A DNA stretch of 56,176 nucleotides from positions 1 to 56,176 of the forward strand of contig JAJDYX010000038.1 of the NCBI GenBank assembly GCA_022824945.1, read 5' to 3'. A model generated the notes under the pieces. It made no database searches, had not been told where the DNA came from, and was given only the letters and a program-made list of their open reading frames with translations. Below, piece after piece: positions 26,045 through 34,430 of this stretch (positions are counted from its first letter, which is position 1; each line of letters starts with the position of its first letter). Both the position numbers and the translations under genes were made by a program. Source of the stretch: Candidatus Latescibacterota bacterium (GTDB lineage Bacteria; Latescibacterota; UBA2968).

Positions 26045-27895
26045 TCAATCAGCTGCACTATCTGTGCCCAACTGCATCTGCTCATCCCATATTTGGCGAT
26101 AGAGGCCGTTTGCTTCCAACAAGTCGTCGTGTGTACCGTCTTCGACAATTCTGCCCTGATCCAAAACGTAGATTCGGTCTGCTTTTTGAACTGTCATGAG
26201 TCTGTGAGAAACCATCACAGTGGTTCGTCCCTCCGATACGTTCCAGATTGTGTCCATGACGTGTTCTTCCGATCGAGAATCCAGGTTCGAAGTCGCCTCA
26301 TCCAGAATGAAAACCGCGGGGTCTCTGATCAGAGCGCGGGCAATACCCATTCTTTGCTTTTGTCCTCCGGATAATCTCGTTCCTTCTCCAATATCTCTTT
26401 CAAATCCCTCCGGGTGATCGGTGACGGCGTCGTAAAGGGCGGCCATGCGCGCTGCTTCCTCTACGTCTGCGTCCGAAGCCTTTAGATTGCCATAGCGGAT
26501 GTTTTCGCGAACAGTTCCGGAAAACAAAAAGGTGTCTTGAAGCACAACGCCGAGTTGATTGCGGTAGCTCAAGAGTCGGACGTCTTTCAGGTCGTGTCCA
26601 TCTACGAGAACCGATCCAGTGGTGGGATCGTAAAGCCTCAAGATGAGGTATAGCATCGAGGTCTTGCCCGAGCCACTCGGTCCCACGAATGCGACGCGCT
26701 CTCCGGGGCGGATTGTGATGTTGATATTTTCCAGCACGGGCTGTCCCGATACGTATTCGAATCCCACATTTCTGAATTCGATTGTGCCGCTGAGGGACGG
26801 TATGGCTCTTGCATCGGGCGCATCGCTTATCTGGGGGCGAACGTCGAGGGTTTGCAGAACGCGTTCGGCCTGGACGAGTTGAAGGCGAATGCTCTGGATC
26901 AGCCTGATCATTCTCTCCATCGGGCCTTCAAATTGTCGGGCGAGGAAAAACACAACACTGAATTCTCCAATGCTCAATTCCCCGGTCATGGTGTGGTAAC
27001 CCACGTAGAGCCACATCACTTTTTCAACGCCCTCAGAGAGAAACCACAGAACGCCCTGGTGCGTAAAGATATGTAGAACGCGGTACTTGATCCAGTATCT
27101 GCGGTTCTCGATAAAAGTCGATGCATATCGGCGGGCAGACCAGCGCATGCGGCCAAAACCTTTGACGGTCTTGGTCGCGGCTATACCGTCTCTCAAGATC
27201 GACCTCAGGTACTGTGCCTGCATTCTCATGTCCCATCTAACTCTCTGAAGGCGCGTGTAGAAGTAGTGGGATAGGGCTGTGTAGGGAAAGGAGTAAAGAA
27301 AAATCAGCACTGTGAGATAGGGATCGACCAGACTGAGGATGATGCCCGTCCAGATAATCCGGTAGGCTATGGTAATCGCATTGGGAACATCGTCGGTGAT
27401 CATGGTGATCAGACCACCTCCGACATCGGCGGTGCTGCGATACATGTGTTCGCCGATGGGCCGACTCTGAAGAAAGCCCAGGGAAAGTTTGTGGAGGTGG
27501 TCGTAGAAGATCGTGCGCAGGTGGATGGTGACTTTCATGTCGATATACCACCCGAGGATACGCCGTATTATCTGAGAGACATTCGAGATGATATACATCA
27601 GGAACTTGATACCAAAGACAATAAATAAAAGCTGCAAGCGGCGATCTACTGGCAGGTCGATGTTCAAGATGACGTCATCGACCAGATATCGATTCACAAA
27701 GACGCTTATCTCACGGAGCGGAACGCCTACCATGATGAATAGCATCCCGAGGATGACTTTTGTCTTGTGGGGATACAGGTACTTAAAAAAACGCCAGAAG
27801 GTATCCCATTCGCGGTTTGCCCGTTCCTGTTCTGGAGACCAGGCGGGACCGCGCCACACTTCGGGCTTTCTCTGTCGGATGTCGAGAATTCTCAT
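26045..27895 (-). CDS. ABC exporter half-transporter
   Basis: A 616-residue fused exporter with N-terminal cytoplasmic stretch, six helices and a complete ATPase (Walker A GPSGSGKT, signature LSGGQKQR, Walker B FILDEATSNLD). The start is set at 27895: the ATG at 27901 is not kept in the partial copy at 29963-30047, while ATGAGAATT and the GAGGAT ribosome site are. It is a paralogue of the exporter at 21502 and probably its partner. AGGTCT and AGACCT at 27906-27921 form a small inverted repeat just upstream. Substrate unknown. Confidence 0.9.
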   Translation of the reverse strand: MRILDIRQRKPEVWRGPAWSPEQERANREWDTFWRFFKYLYPHKTKVILGMLFIMVGVPLREISVFVNRYLVDDVILNIDLPVDRRLQLLFIVFGIKFLMYIISNVSQIIRRILGWYIDMKVTIHLRTIFYDHLHKLSLGFLQSRPIGEHMYRSTADVGGGLITMITDDVPNAITIAYRIIWTGIILSLVDPYLTVLIFLYSFPYTALSHYFYTRLQRVRWDMRMQAQYLRSILRDGIAATKTVKGFGRMRWSARRYASTFIENRRYWIKYRVLHIFTHQGVLWFLSEGVEKVMWLYVGYHTMTGELSIGEFSVVFFLARQFEGPMERMIRLIQSIRLQLVQAERVLQTLDVRPQISDAPDARAIPSLSGTIEFRNVGFEYVSGQPVLENINITIRPGERVAFVGPSGSGKTSMLYLILRLYDPTTGSVLVDGHDLKDVRLLSYRNQLGVVLQDTFLFSGTVRENIRYGNLKASDADVEEAARMAALYDAVTDHPEGFERDIGEGTRLSGGQKQRMGIARALIRDPAVFILDEATSNLDSRSEEHVMDTIWNVSEGRTTVMVSHRLMTVQKADRIYVLDQGRIVEDGTHDDLLEANGLYRQIWDEQMQLGTDSAAD

Positions 27896-27922
27896 TGCCA
27901 TCCTCAGGTCTTATGAGACCTT
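27811..27922 (-). repeat. Direct repeat, copy A (5' end of ABC gene)
   Basis: These 112 bases, covering the first 28 codons and leader of the ABC gene at 26045, are repeated at 29963-30074 in the same orientation with about 14 differences by my count. The DUF6785-like transporter gene lies exactly between the two copies. Confidence 0.85.
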
Positions 27923-27980
27923 CGTAAAATCAACATTGACGCGTAAATTTATGAATATTCCGGATAATCCGCTACCTAAT

Positions 27981-29939
27981 TTAGTATAGCGCGAGTGAAT
28001 GCCCGTCATCGGGAAACCAGATCATGTCAACGCCAAACGAAATCCCGACACCAACGAAATACCCCAGCATCATACCAAAGAAGAAGGGTGAGGCTTTGCG
28101 ATACAGGCTGATGCCGCCAATGCGGAGGATGGCGGCTTTGGCGAACCAGGCGAAGAAAATCGAGAATATCGTGCGATTGGCAGGGTATGAGGTTGCCGAG
28201 ACCAGGCCGATGGGATGCAGCGGAAAAGCCGGATAGATATAGCGAAGGACCATATTAGCGACGGTGACGGCAGCCCCGATCAGTCCCCAAAAGGCGAGAT
28301 GTCGTTTCATTGCGAAGGGGTCGCGGATGTAACCAACGCCCCTGTCAAACACGGCCTGCACGGATCCCGCGTAGATTCCGCCGTAGTTGTATGCGCCCGT
28401 CTGGTAGCCGGAAGAGATCGCGTAATAGGCACTGCCTCCCACAACAACGGCAACGGCAATCGCGACTGCGAGAATCATTCTTCCCCGGTCTTCGCGAACA
28501 TCATCGAAGAGTTTCGTTGCGTTGGCCATCGGGGCCATCAGGACAGTTTTCAGGTCGCGGTGCCAGGTGTAGGTCAACGCCAACGCCACAATGCTCTGCG
28601 CGTTCATGTTTGTAAGCCCGACAATATGGTAGGTCGCGAACTGCGCGTGTATGATGCGAGAGCTGATCAGCCCCGTTTCGATGCTGATCTTCGAGATCCC
28701 AAGCCAGACCACAATGACAAGGGAGACGAAGACAAACGCCACATATACGGTCATTCCCGATGCGACGCACCACGCGCAGATGAATATCGCACTGAGGAGG
28801 AGTCCGAATACCGCTGAACGATAGGAGAGCATCTCCTGAGTATCGTCTATCGTCGGGTCCTTTGCGAACGCCTTTCTGACGACATCTCTCAAATGGCCGC
28901 GGGCGATCCACAGTCCCCAGGGAATCAGGACGAAAAGTGCGCCAAGTCCTTGCCAGTTTTCAAAATCGGAAGTGTCTGCGCGCAGTGGACCGGTTTCGAA
29001 TCCAAGTCTTCTGAACATACCAAGCTGAAACGTCAGGAACAGGAAGTAGATGATGATGCTTCCGGATACTTCGAGTTCAACGAAGTAAGAGGCACCGATG
29101 ATCAGTGGATAGAATCGGGTTTCGATGGGTGGAAAGTCTCGCCCCAGTTGGATAAGTCCGAAATCCCTCGGAATGGTCGGGAAAACGGGAGTGAAGTATC
29201 CGATCATGTTCCACATAATCGGGAAGATGGCGAAAGCAAAGCCGATCCAGAACACAGGCTGGTTCATGAACCCGGCGGTGAAAAACCCACGAGGCTCCTT
29301 GTCCGCCATGTTCATCGGCAGCTTCATCAGGGGGAAGGAGAGCCGCTCGTTCTCGACCCACTGCTTCCGGAAGATCGCGACAGTACAATAGCAGAAGCAG
29401 GCGACTGCGCCTACGAGCGACAGACGCCAGGTCAACGGTATGAGCCAGGCTCCCCACGGGATTGAAGCGCCGCGAGGGAGTCCTTCGTAGAACCATTTGG
29501 CTGCGGTAACATCTGTTACGACTGCCCAGTTGACGAGATAGGGATGCAACTCGGTCGCCCAGCCGTTCTCGGATGATGGAAAGTAATAGGGCGCACCGAT
29601 GTTCGCGATCATGTGCGCCATGAAGTAGCTGGGCAGAGCCGATCCGATCAAGGCCATTGCAAAGATGACGAGAAGCTCGGCTCTTGTGAGCATGGCCCTC
29701 GGGCGGACGGCCTGGATGACTTTGTTGAGGATGACAGCGATGATGAAGAAGGGAACCATCACGCCCCAGGGGAGATGGTCCTGCGCCATCTTGGTCGTAT
29801 GACCGATGTGCCGCGTGTAGTGACCGCCCCAGGCCATGAAAGTCACGCACAGCGTACCAAGCGCAATGGATCGAGCCGTTATGGCGTGCCGAAGGGGACG
29901 AGTCTCCAGTTCAGCTATGGGTTGTTGTACTCCGGCCAA
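27981..29939 (-). CDS. DUF6785-like (OPT-type) integral membrane transporter
   Basis: A 652-residue protein with roughly 14 hydrophobic helices spread over its length and loops with many aromatic residues. It starts at TTG 29939 with GGAG seven bases before. I recognise the pattern (N-terminal AWGGHYTRHI, central TGLISSRIIHAQF, C-terminal GMMLGYFVGVGISFGVDM) as the DUF6785/DUF6784 group of OPT-like transporters common in Planctomycetes and Latescibacterota; this is from memory. It may import a peptide or sugar-acid substrate used by the neighbouring catabolic genes. It is flanked by direct copies of the ABC gene's 5' end, which suggests it was inserted. Confidence 0.7.
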   Translation of the reverse strand: MAGVQQPIAELETRPLRHAITARSIALGTLCVTFMAWGGHYTRHIGHTTKMAQDHLPWGVMVPFFIIAVILNKVIQAVRPRAMLTRAELLVIFAMALIGSALPSYFMAHMIANIGAPYYFPSSENGWATELHPYLVNWAVVTDVTAAKWFYEGLPRGASIPWGAWLIPLTWRLSLVGAVACFCYCTVAIFRKQWVENERLSFPLMKLPMNMADKEPRGFFTAGFMNQPVFWIGFAFAIFPIMWNMIGYFTPVFPTIPRDFGLIQLGRDFPPIETRFYPLIIGASYFVELEVSGSIIIYFLFLTFQLGMFRRLGFETGPLRADTSDFENWQGLGALFVLIPWGLWIARGHLRDVVRKAFAKDPTIDDTQEMLSYRSAVFGLLLSAIFICAWCVASGMTVYVAFVFVSLVIVVWLGISKISIETGLISSRIIHAQFATYHIVGLTNMNAQSIVALALTYTWHRDLKTVLMAPMANATKLFDDVREDRGRMILAVAIAVAVVVGGSAYYAISSGYQTGAYNYGGIYAGSVQAVFDRGVGYIRDPFAMKRHLAFWGLIGAAVTVANMVLRYIYPAFPLHPIGLVSATSYPANRTIFSIFFAWFAKAAILRIGGISLYRKASPFFFGMMLGYFVGVGISFGVDMIWFPDDGHSLALY

Positions 29940-29962
29940 TCAGAATCTCCAGGTCTATTGGT

Positions 29963-30047
29963 CGCGGTTTGCCCGTTCCCGATCCGCAGACCAGGCGGGA
30001 CCTCGCCATACCTCGGGCTATCTCTGTCGGATGTCGAGAATTCTCAT
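29963..30047 (-). pseudogene. 5' fragment of an ABC exporter gene, with in-frame stop
   Basis: On the minus strand the fragment begins ATGAGAATTCTCGACATC and encodes MRILDIRQR, then a TAG at codon 10 (lysine AAG in the intact gene), then PEVWRGPAWS and RERANR before similarity ends at 29963. It is the second copy of the repeat at 27811-27922, extending to 30074 with the leader. The stop codon and truncation show that it is not expressed as protein. Confidence 0.8.
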
Positions 30048-30072
30048 TGTTATCCTCAGGCCTCGTGAGACT

Positions 30073-31464
30073 TTAATTTTTATTTCTATTCTCGTGATCT
30101 GGATACACAGCATTGAACACACGCGTTACCACTTCGGGCGACGTCCGATTTTCAAACGCCTCCAAAACCGGATCATTGGTTTCCCGCATTTGAGCCTGTA
30201 GAATCGCCCGTATTTCATCAGCTTTTGCACTGTATTCCGGGTCATCAATCAAGTTTTTCAAACAATTGGGGTCCTGCTCCAAATCGTATAACTCTTCCGG
30301 CACGCGATACCGAAACATCCGCACCCGTTCCGCAATATCTGGATTGCCCGGTGCAGCCTCTTCCATTGCGTGCATCGTCAGCCCTTCATTGTTATTGCGG
30401 TAGCGATAGTCATCTCGGACCCACATATTAAAGATGTATCCAAACTGATGATTCTGCACACACCGCATCGGCGTTGCTGCGCCACCAGCCTTAGAATCGA
30501 TCTGCGTAAATACATGCTCCCGCCCCTCTTGCTTTTCGCCTCTCAGCAGCGGAACAAAAGATTGCCCATCCACACCATCCAAAGCAGGTAGTCCAATCGC
30601 ATCTAACACAGTCGGCAAGAAGTCAATGCCCGACATCAGTTCACTACATGTTGCACCCTCTTTTGCAACACCGGGCCATCGCACCAGCCACGGTGTGCGT
30701 GTACTCGCCAGATATACATTACACTTGGCAAACGGCACAGCCATCCCGTTATCCGACAAAAAAGCGACCAGTGTATTGTCTTTCAATCCCGACTCTTCCA
30801 GAGCATTCATCACCGCCCCAAATGTATCATCCAAACGTCTCACCGAATTGTAATACCACGCAAGTTCCCTGCGAATCAATGGAAGATCGGGTAAAAACCC
30901 GGGCACTTCAATTTCATCGGGGCTATACAACCGCGATGGCACTTCAGCGCCACCGCGTGGTCCTTCATCTGGGTTATAAAACGGTCGATGAGGATCATGG
31001 GAGTTCACCATAAAATAAAAAGGACTGTCGGCGCTTTTACAGTTCTCAAAGAATGCCTTACAATACGACCCATACTTCTGAGGGCTACGGCCAAAACCCA
31101 GGTCTTCTTGATCCCGACTAAAATCCCATGTAATCGACTCTTTTGGCGTTGAATGATTCACTTTTCCGAGAAGGCCAGTCATATACCCCGCATTGCTCAA
31201 TGTTTCGATGATCGTCGGAGTGTCCTCAAATGTATGAAAAAACCCCATTCCGCCATTGTTATAACTATAGCGCCCGGTGTTCAATACATTGCGACTTGGC
31301 ATACAAATGGCAACATTCACATGTCCATGACTGAACCGCATGCCCTCTGCGGCAAACGCATCCAGGTTGGGGGAAATATCTGGCACATTTGATCCAAAAC
31401 AACCGAGTGAATCGCAACCCAAATCATCTGCTGTAAACAGCAGGATATTTAATTTATCTGCCAT
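30073..31464 (-). CDS. Sulfatase, formylglycine-type, canonical CMPSR
   Basis: A 463-residue sulfatase starting at ATG 31464 after GAGGAT; the longer TTG start at 31488 overlaps the previous stop. LLFTADDLGCD gives the first metal acids, CMPSR at residues 54-58 is the canonical formylglycine site, and FLSDNGMAV the second metal segment. The C-terminal part resembles heparan/N-sulfoglucosamine sulfohydrolase-type enzymes (RCVQNHQFGYIFN). No signal peptide is seen. It is the last gene of the SDR-dehydratase-sulfatase operon, so its substrate is likely a sulfated sugar whose product is processed by the two preceding enzymes. Confidence 0.9.
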   Translation of the reverse strand: MADKLNILLFTADDLGCDSLGCFGSNVPDISPNLDAFAAEGMRFSHGHVNVAICMPSRNVLNTGRYSYNNGGMGFFHTFEDTPTIIETLSNAGYMTGLLGKVNHSTPKESITWDFSRDQEDLGFGRSPQKYGSYCKAFFENCKSADSPFYFMVNSHDPHRPFYNPDEGPRGGAEVPSRLYSPDEIEVPGFLPDLPLIRRELAWYYNSVRRLDDTFGAVMNALEESGLKDNTLVAFLSDNGMAVPFAKCNVYLASTRTPWLVRWPGVAKEGATCSELMSGIDFLPTVLDAIGLPALDGVDGQSFVPLLRGEKQEGREHVFTQIDSKAGGAATPMRCVQNHQFGYIFNMWVRDDYRYRNNNEGLTMHAMEEAAPGNPDIAERVRMFRYRVPEELYDLEQDPNCLKNLIDDPEYSAKADEIRAILQAQMRETNDPVLEAFENRTSPEVVTRVFNAVYPDHENRNKN

Positions 31465-31484
31465 ACGATCCTCACTTCCTCCTA

Positions 31485-32636
31485 TCAATTTATTCGATAC
31501 TTCTCCAGAGCATCCTCATCGAGTTCACATCCAAGTCCCGGTTTTGTTGGAACAATGGCTTCGCCCTTTTCAAATTGGATACCATCTACAATCAGGTCGT
31601 CTTCCCGCGTCCAACTCCCGACAAAATCACTGGGCATAACGCAATTCCGCGGCACACTTGCCGCGTGAAGATAGGCCATTTCCATTACGCCGAGATCATT
31701 TCCAGATCCATGCCAGCAGGGAATGCCCGCGGCATCGGCAATCGCCGCGTTGTGGACAAATTGCCACATGCTGCCCCCAAGATTGAAAATATCTACTGCT
31801 TCCACCTTGATTGCGTTGATGATGTCGTGGGGATTCGCCAGGTGCAATGCGACCGGGATTGTGGTTGCCGCTCTTAGCTGGCGATACCAGTCCAGATTCC
31901 ATTTTGCCATTGGATCTTCGAGTACGCCGACATTGCCGACTGCTTCGAATTGTTTTGCCAATGCAATGGCTTCTGCCGGGCGATAAAATCTCTGATTCGG
32001 ATCGATTGTGCATTTGAACGATATATCTGTGGCTTCCAGAATTGCCTGTACGCGAGCGACCATTGGTTCATCAGAGGTACACTTCATTTTTACACCGTGA
32101 AATCCGCGGTCGTAACCAAGCCGCGCATTCATAGCCGAGTCTTCGGGCGTTTGATGGCCGATCCAGTAATCCGCTGGCACGCGATCTCTGTACGCACCGC
32201 CGAGCAGTTCGTGGACCGGGCAGCCACGGATTTTGCCCACGATGTCAAAAACAGCCATTTCAAAAGCCTCATAACCCGCGCCAGTTCCCCAGCCATTCAG
32301 ACTCTCCCAATCGCGCGTTCCGCCTCTATCTTCAGATACAACCGGATCTCTGAAAGGCATGACTGTGTCGCGATGCGGGGCGGCGTCTATAAATACGTTT
32401 TGCAGGCTCAGTTTGAGAGGATCTCGCCCTTTGAGCTGGTTAAATCCATGTCGAATTGCTTCTTCGGGTGTTCCACGCGAGGTTTCTCCCAGTCCGTAAA
32501 TCCCTTCATCGGTGTTTAGCCTGATGATGTGTTTGGGAACTTGGTCCCAGCCAGCAGAACCAAATGATGCGCTGTGTACACGACCGGGTATGGTTGGAAC
32601 AACGACTGTCATGATGTCGATGGATGAGATTTTCAT
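31485..32636 (-). CDS. Enolase-superfamily dehydratase (mandelate racemase/glucarate dehydratase-like)
   Basis: A 383-residue enolase-superfamily enzyme; the start at 32636 (MKISSID) is chosen because the longer frame overlaps the SDR gene. Visible active-site elements are the lysine motif VKMKC, Asp in CTIDPNQ, Glu in VLEDPM, and a C-terminal His in CWHGSGND. Where the third metal ligand should be (Glu, Asp or Asn), the strand reads VALHLANP, putting a His there; glucarate dehydratase has Asn at this point and is the closest pattern I can name. The reaction is likely the dehydration of a sugar acid. It follows the SDR by 13 bases. Confidence 0.8.
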   Translation of the reverse strand: MKISSIDIMTVVVPTIPGRVHSASFGSAGWDQVPKHIIRLNTDEGIYGLGETSRGTPEEAIRHGFNQLKGRDPLKLSLQNVFIDAAPHRDTVMPFRDPVVSEDRGGTRDWESLNGWGTGAGYEAFEMAVFDIVGKIRGCPVHELLGGAYRDRVPADYWIGHQTPEDSAMNARLGYDRGFHGVKMKCTSDEPMVARVQAILEATDISFKCTIDPNQRFYRPAEAIALAKQFEAVGNVGVLEDPMAKWNLDWYRQLRAATTIPVALHLANPHDIINAIKVEAVDIFNLGGSMWQFVHNAAIADAAGIPCWHGSGNDLGVMEMAYLHAASVPRNCVMPSDFVGSWTREDDLIVDGIQFEKGEAIVPTKPGLGCELDEDALEKYRIN

Positions 32637-32649
32637 AGCTTTTCGTTGC

Positions 32650-33393
32650 CTATATGCTCCGCCCGCCATCTACAATGAGATTTTCTCCCGTGACAAAGGG
32701 GCTGAGGATGAGCCCGAGGATGGCGTCGGCACAGTCTTCGCCGGTTGCGACGCGGCCCATTGGCGTGGCTTCCAGGTGGAGTTTGCGGAATGCGTCCCAG
32801 CCGATTCCCCAGCGCGTATCGACAAAGCCCGGGGAGATGGCGTTGACCTGAATATCGGGTGCTTGACTGGTTGCCAGGGAATTCGTCAGGCAGATCAGTG
32901 CGGCTTTGGATGCGGAATAGGCAATTGAGCTGCCCTTTCCAGAGATACCGGAGATGGAAGCGACGTTGACGATGCTTCCACCGCCACTTTCTTTCATCTT
33001 TGGGATTGCTGCCCTGGCTGCGAAGAAGGCGCCCTTCACATTGACGGCCATTGCGCGATCCCAATCCGCCTCGGTCAGGTTTTCCAGATCGTCCAGCGGC
33101 ACGAACCGCGTCATGCCCGCGCTGTTGACGAGAATGTCGAGGCGGCCGAGTTCATCGACTACGCGATCTACCATCTGCCGAACGGCAGAGTCGTCCGATA
33201 CGTCTGCTTTGACGGCGATGGCTTTGCGCCCCAGCGCTTCGATATCCGCACAGGTTTGGCGTGCGTCATCTTCTGACCGGCTGTAGTTGACGGCGACATC
33301 TGCGCCTTCTGTGGCGAATAGCAATGACGCAGCGCGACCAATGCCCGTTCCTCCGCCAGTGACAAGTGCTACTTTGCCATCGAGTTTTCCCAT
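32650..33393 (-). CDS. Short-chain dehydrogenase/reductase
   Basis: A 247-residue classical SDR starting at ATG 33393 with GGGAG upstream. The cofactor motif TGGGTGIG is at residues about 13-20, NSAGM is the NNAG-type motif, and the catalytic YSASK is near 156 with the Ser before it; the C-terminal PFVTGENLIVDGG is the usual substrate-loop end. It oxidises or reduces a hydroxyl group with NAD(P), probably of the sugar acid handled by the dehydratase downstream. First gene of its operon, about 30 bases after the predicted transcription start. Confidence 0.9.
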   Translation of the reverse strand: MGKLDGKVALVTGGGTGIGRAASLLFATEGADVAVNYSRSEDDARQTCADIEALGRKAIAVKADVSDDSAVRQMVDRVVDELGRLDILVNSAGMTRFVPLDDLENLTEADWDRAMAVNVKGAFFAARAAIPKMKESGGGSIVNVASISGISGKGSSIAYSASKAALICLTNSLATSQAPDIQVNAISPGFVDTRWGIGWDAFRKLHLEATPMGRVATGEDCADAILGLILSPFVTGENLIVDGGRSI

Positions 33394-33428
33394 GGTAACT
33401 CCCTTCAATGTTGTGTGTGAAATCGCTT

Positions 33429-33458
33429 TAATTAGGCGAAGATATGCCCAAATGTCAA
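33429..33458 (-). promoter_or_regulatory. Sigma70-type promoter of the SDR/dehydratase/sulfatase operon
   Basis: On the minus strand TTGACA (33458-33453), an 18-base spacer ending TTCGCC, and TAATTA (33434-33429) followed by AAGCG. The spacing and flanks match the promoter at 23366-23395. The two elements also share CAATTGACATT around the -35, so similarity extends beyond the usual hexamers. Confidence 0.6.
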
Positions 33459-33632
33459 TTGGGTTCTTACTGGTCCCAGGATTTGATAGTATATGCGAAA
33501 AAGCCGGTGTGTTAAAGTGGAAATTGACGCTGTGCGATTCTGATACGGCGTCTTTTTTTATTTTATTTTTTTAATTTCATACCATATTGAGATTACAAGG
33601 CGATTTCAGGACAGACCACAGGAGATTAGGCT

Positions 33633-34412
33633 ATGACCCCCGAAGAAAAATTCATGTTTGACCTCGAAGGTTATCTCGTCGTCAGAAATGTGCTCTCGAA
33701 AGAGGAAGTTGATCAATGCAATGAAGTTGCAAATCGCATCGCGCGCGACCAGTTTGAGATCTATCGAGACGATGGGCTAAAACTCGCCCGAAACATCACG
33801 TTGTGGGATCCCTGTGTTCAGGGTCTCATAGATCATCCCAAAATTATCCCTTATCTGATCGGACTTTTGGGACCGAGTATCCACTTTGATCAGGATTATT
33901 GCATTTTTTTGGACAAAGGCGGTTCCAAAGGTCCGTTGCACGCCGGTACTATGAAATCGAGAACGGAATTACTCCCATTTTTTTACACATATCGCGACGG
34001 CATCATGCGCAATGGTTTGACAACATTTGTCTATGCACTCACGCCCGTGCGAAAGGGTGATGGCGGTTTTTGCTGTATTCCAGGCTCGCACAAGTCCAAC
34101 TTCCAACTCGACATTCCCGAAGATGTTATGTATTTCAAACGGCCCGCCCATTATGTCGTACAACCCGAATTAGAGCCGGGAGACCTGATCATTTTTACGG
34201 AGGCAACAGTACACGGCACTATGCCCTGGACAGCCAATCACGAACGCCGGTCATTTCTCTTTAAATACAATCCAGGGAATACGGTTTCATGGGCGAATTA
34301 TTACAATATAGATGACTACGATCACTTGACGGTGAACCAAAAACGCATGATGATGCCGCCGGGAGGCCATGGTCCACAGAAGCCTCCAAGGCCCAATGTC
34401 ATTATGCCATGA
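33633..34412 (+). CDS. PhyH-family protein with HxG instead of HxD
   Basis: A 259-residue PhyH-fold protein with AGGAG upstream. The iron site reads His103-Ala104-Gly105 in GPLHAGTM, with the distal His194 in ATVHGTMPW and arginines at 205-206; GFCCIPGSHKSNF is the family loop. The acidic ligand is absent, as in the proteins at 18506 and 19310. The following gene, 18 bases on, is a zinc-type dehydrogenase, so the pair may act in sequence on one substrate. This branch is abundant in sponge-associated and related uncultivated bacteria, as far as I recall, without known substrates. Confidence 0.85.
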   Translation: MTPEEKFMFDLEGYLVVRNVLSKEEVDQCNEVANRIARDQFEIYRDDGLKLARNITLWDPCVQGLIDHPKIIPYLIGLLGPSIHFDQDYCIFLDKGGSKGPLHAGTMKSRTELLPFFYTYRDGIMRNGLTTFVYALTPVRKGDGGFCCIPGSHKSNFQLDIPEDVMYFKRPAHYVVQPELEPGDLIIFTEATVHGTMPWTANHERRSFLFKYNPGNTVSWANYYNIDDYDHLTVNQKRMMMPPGGHGPQKPPRPNVIMP

Positions 34413-34430
34413 TACACAAAGGAGGCGGCG

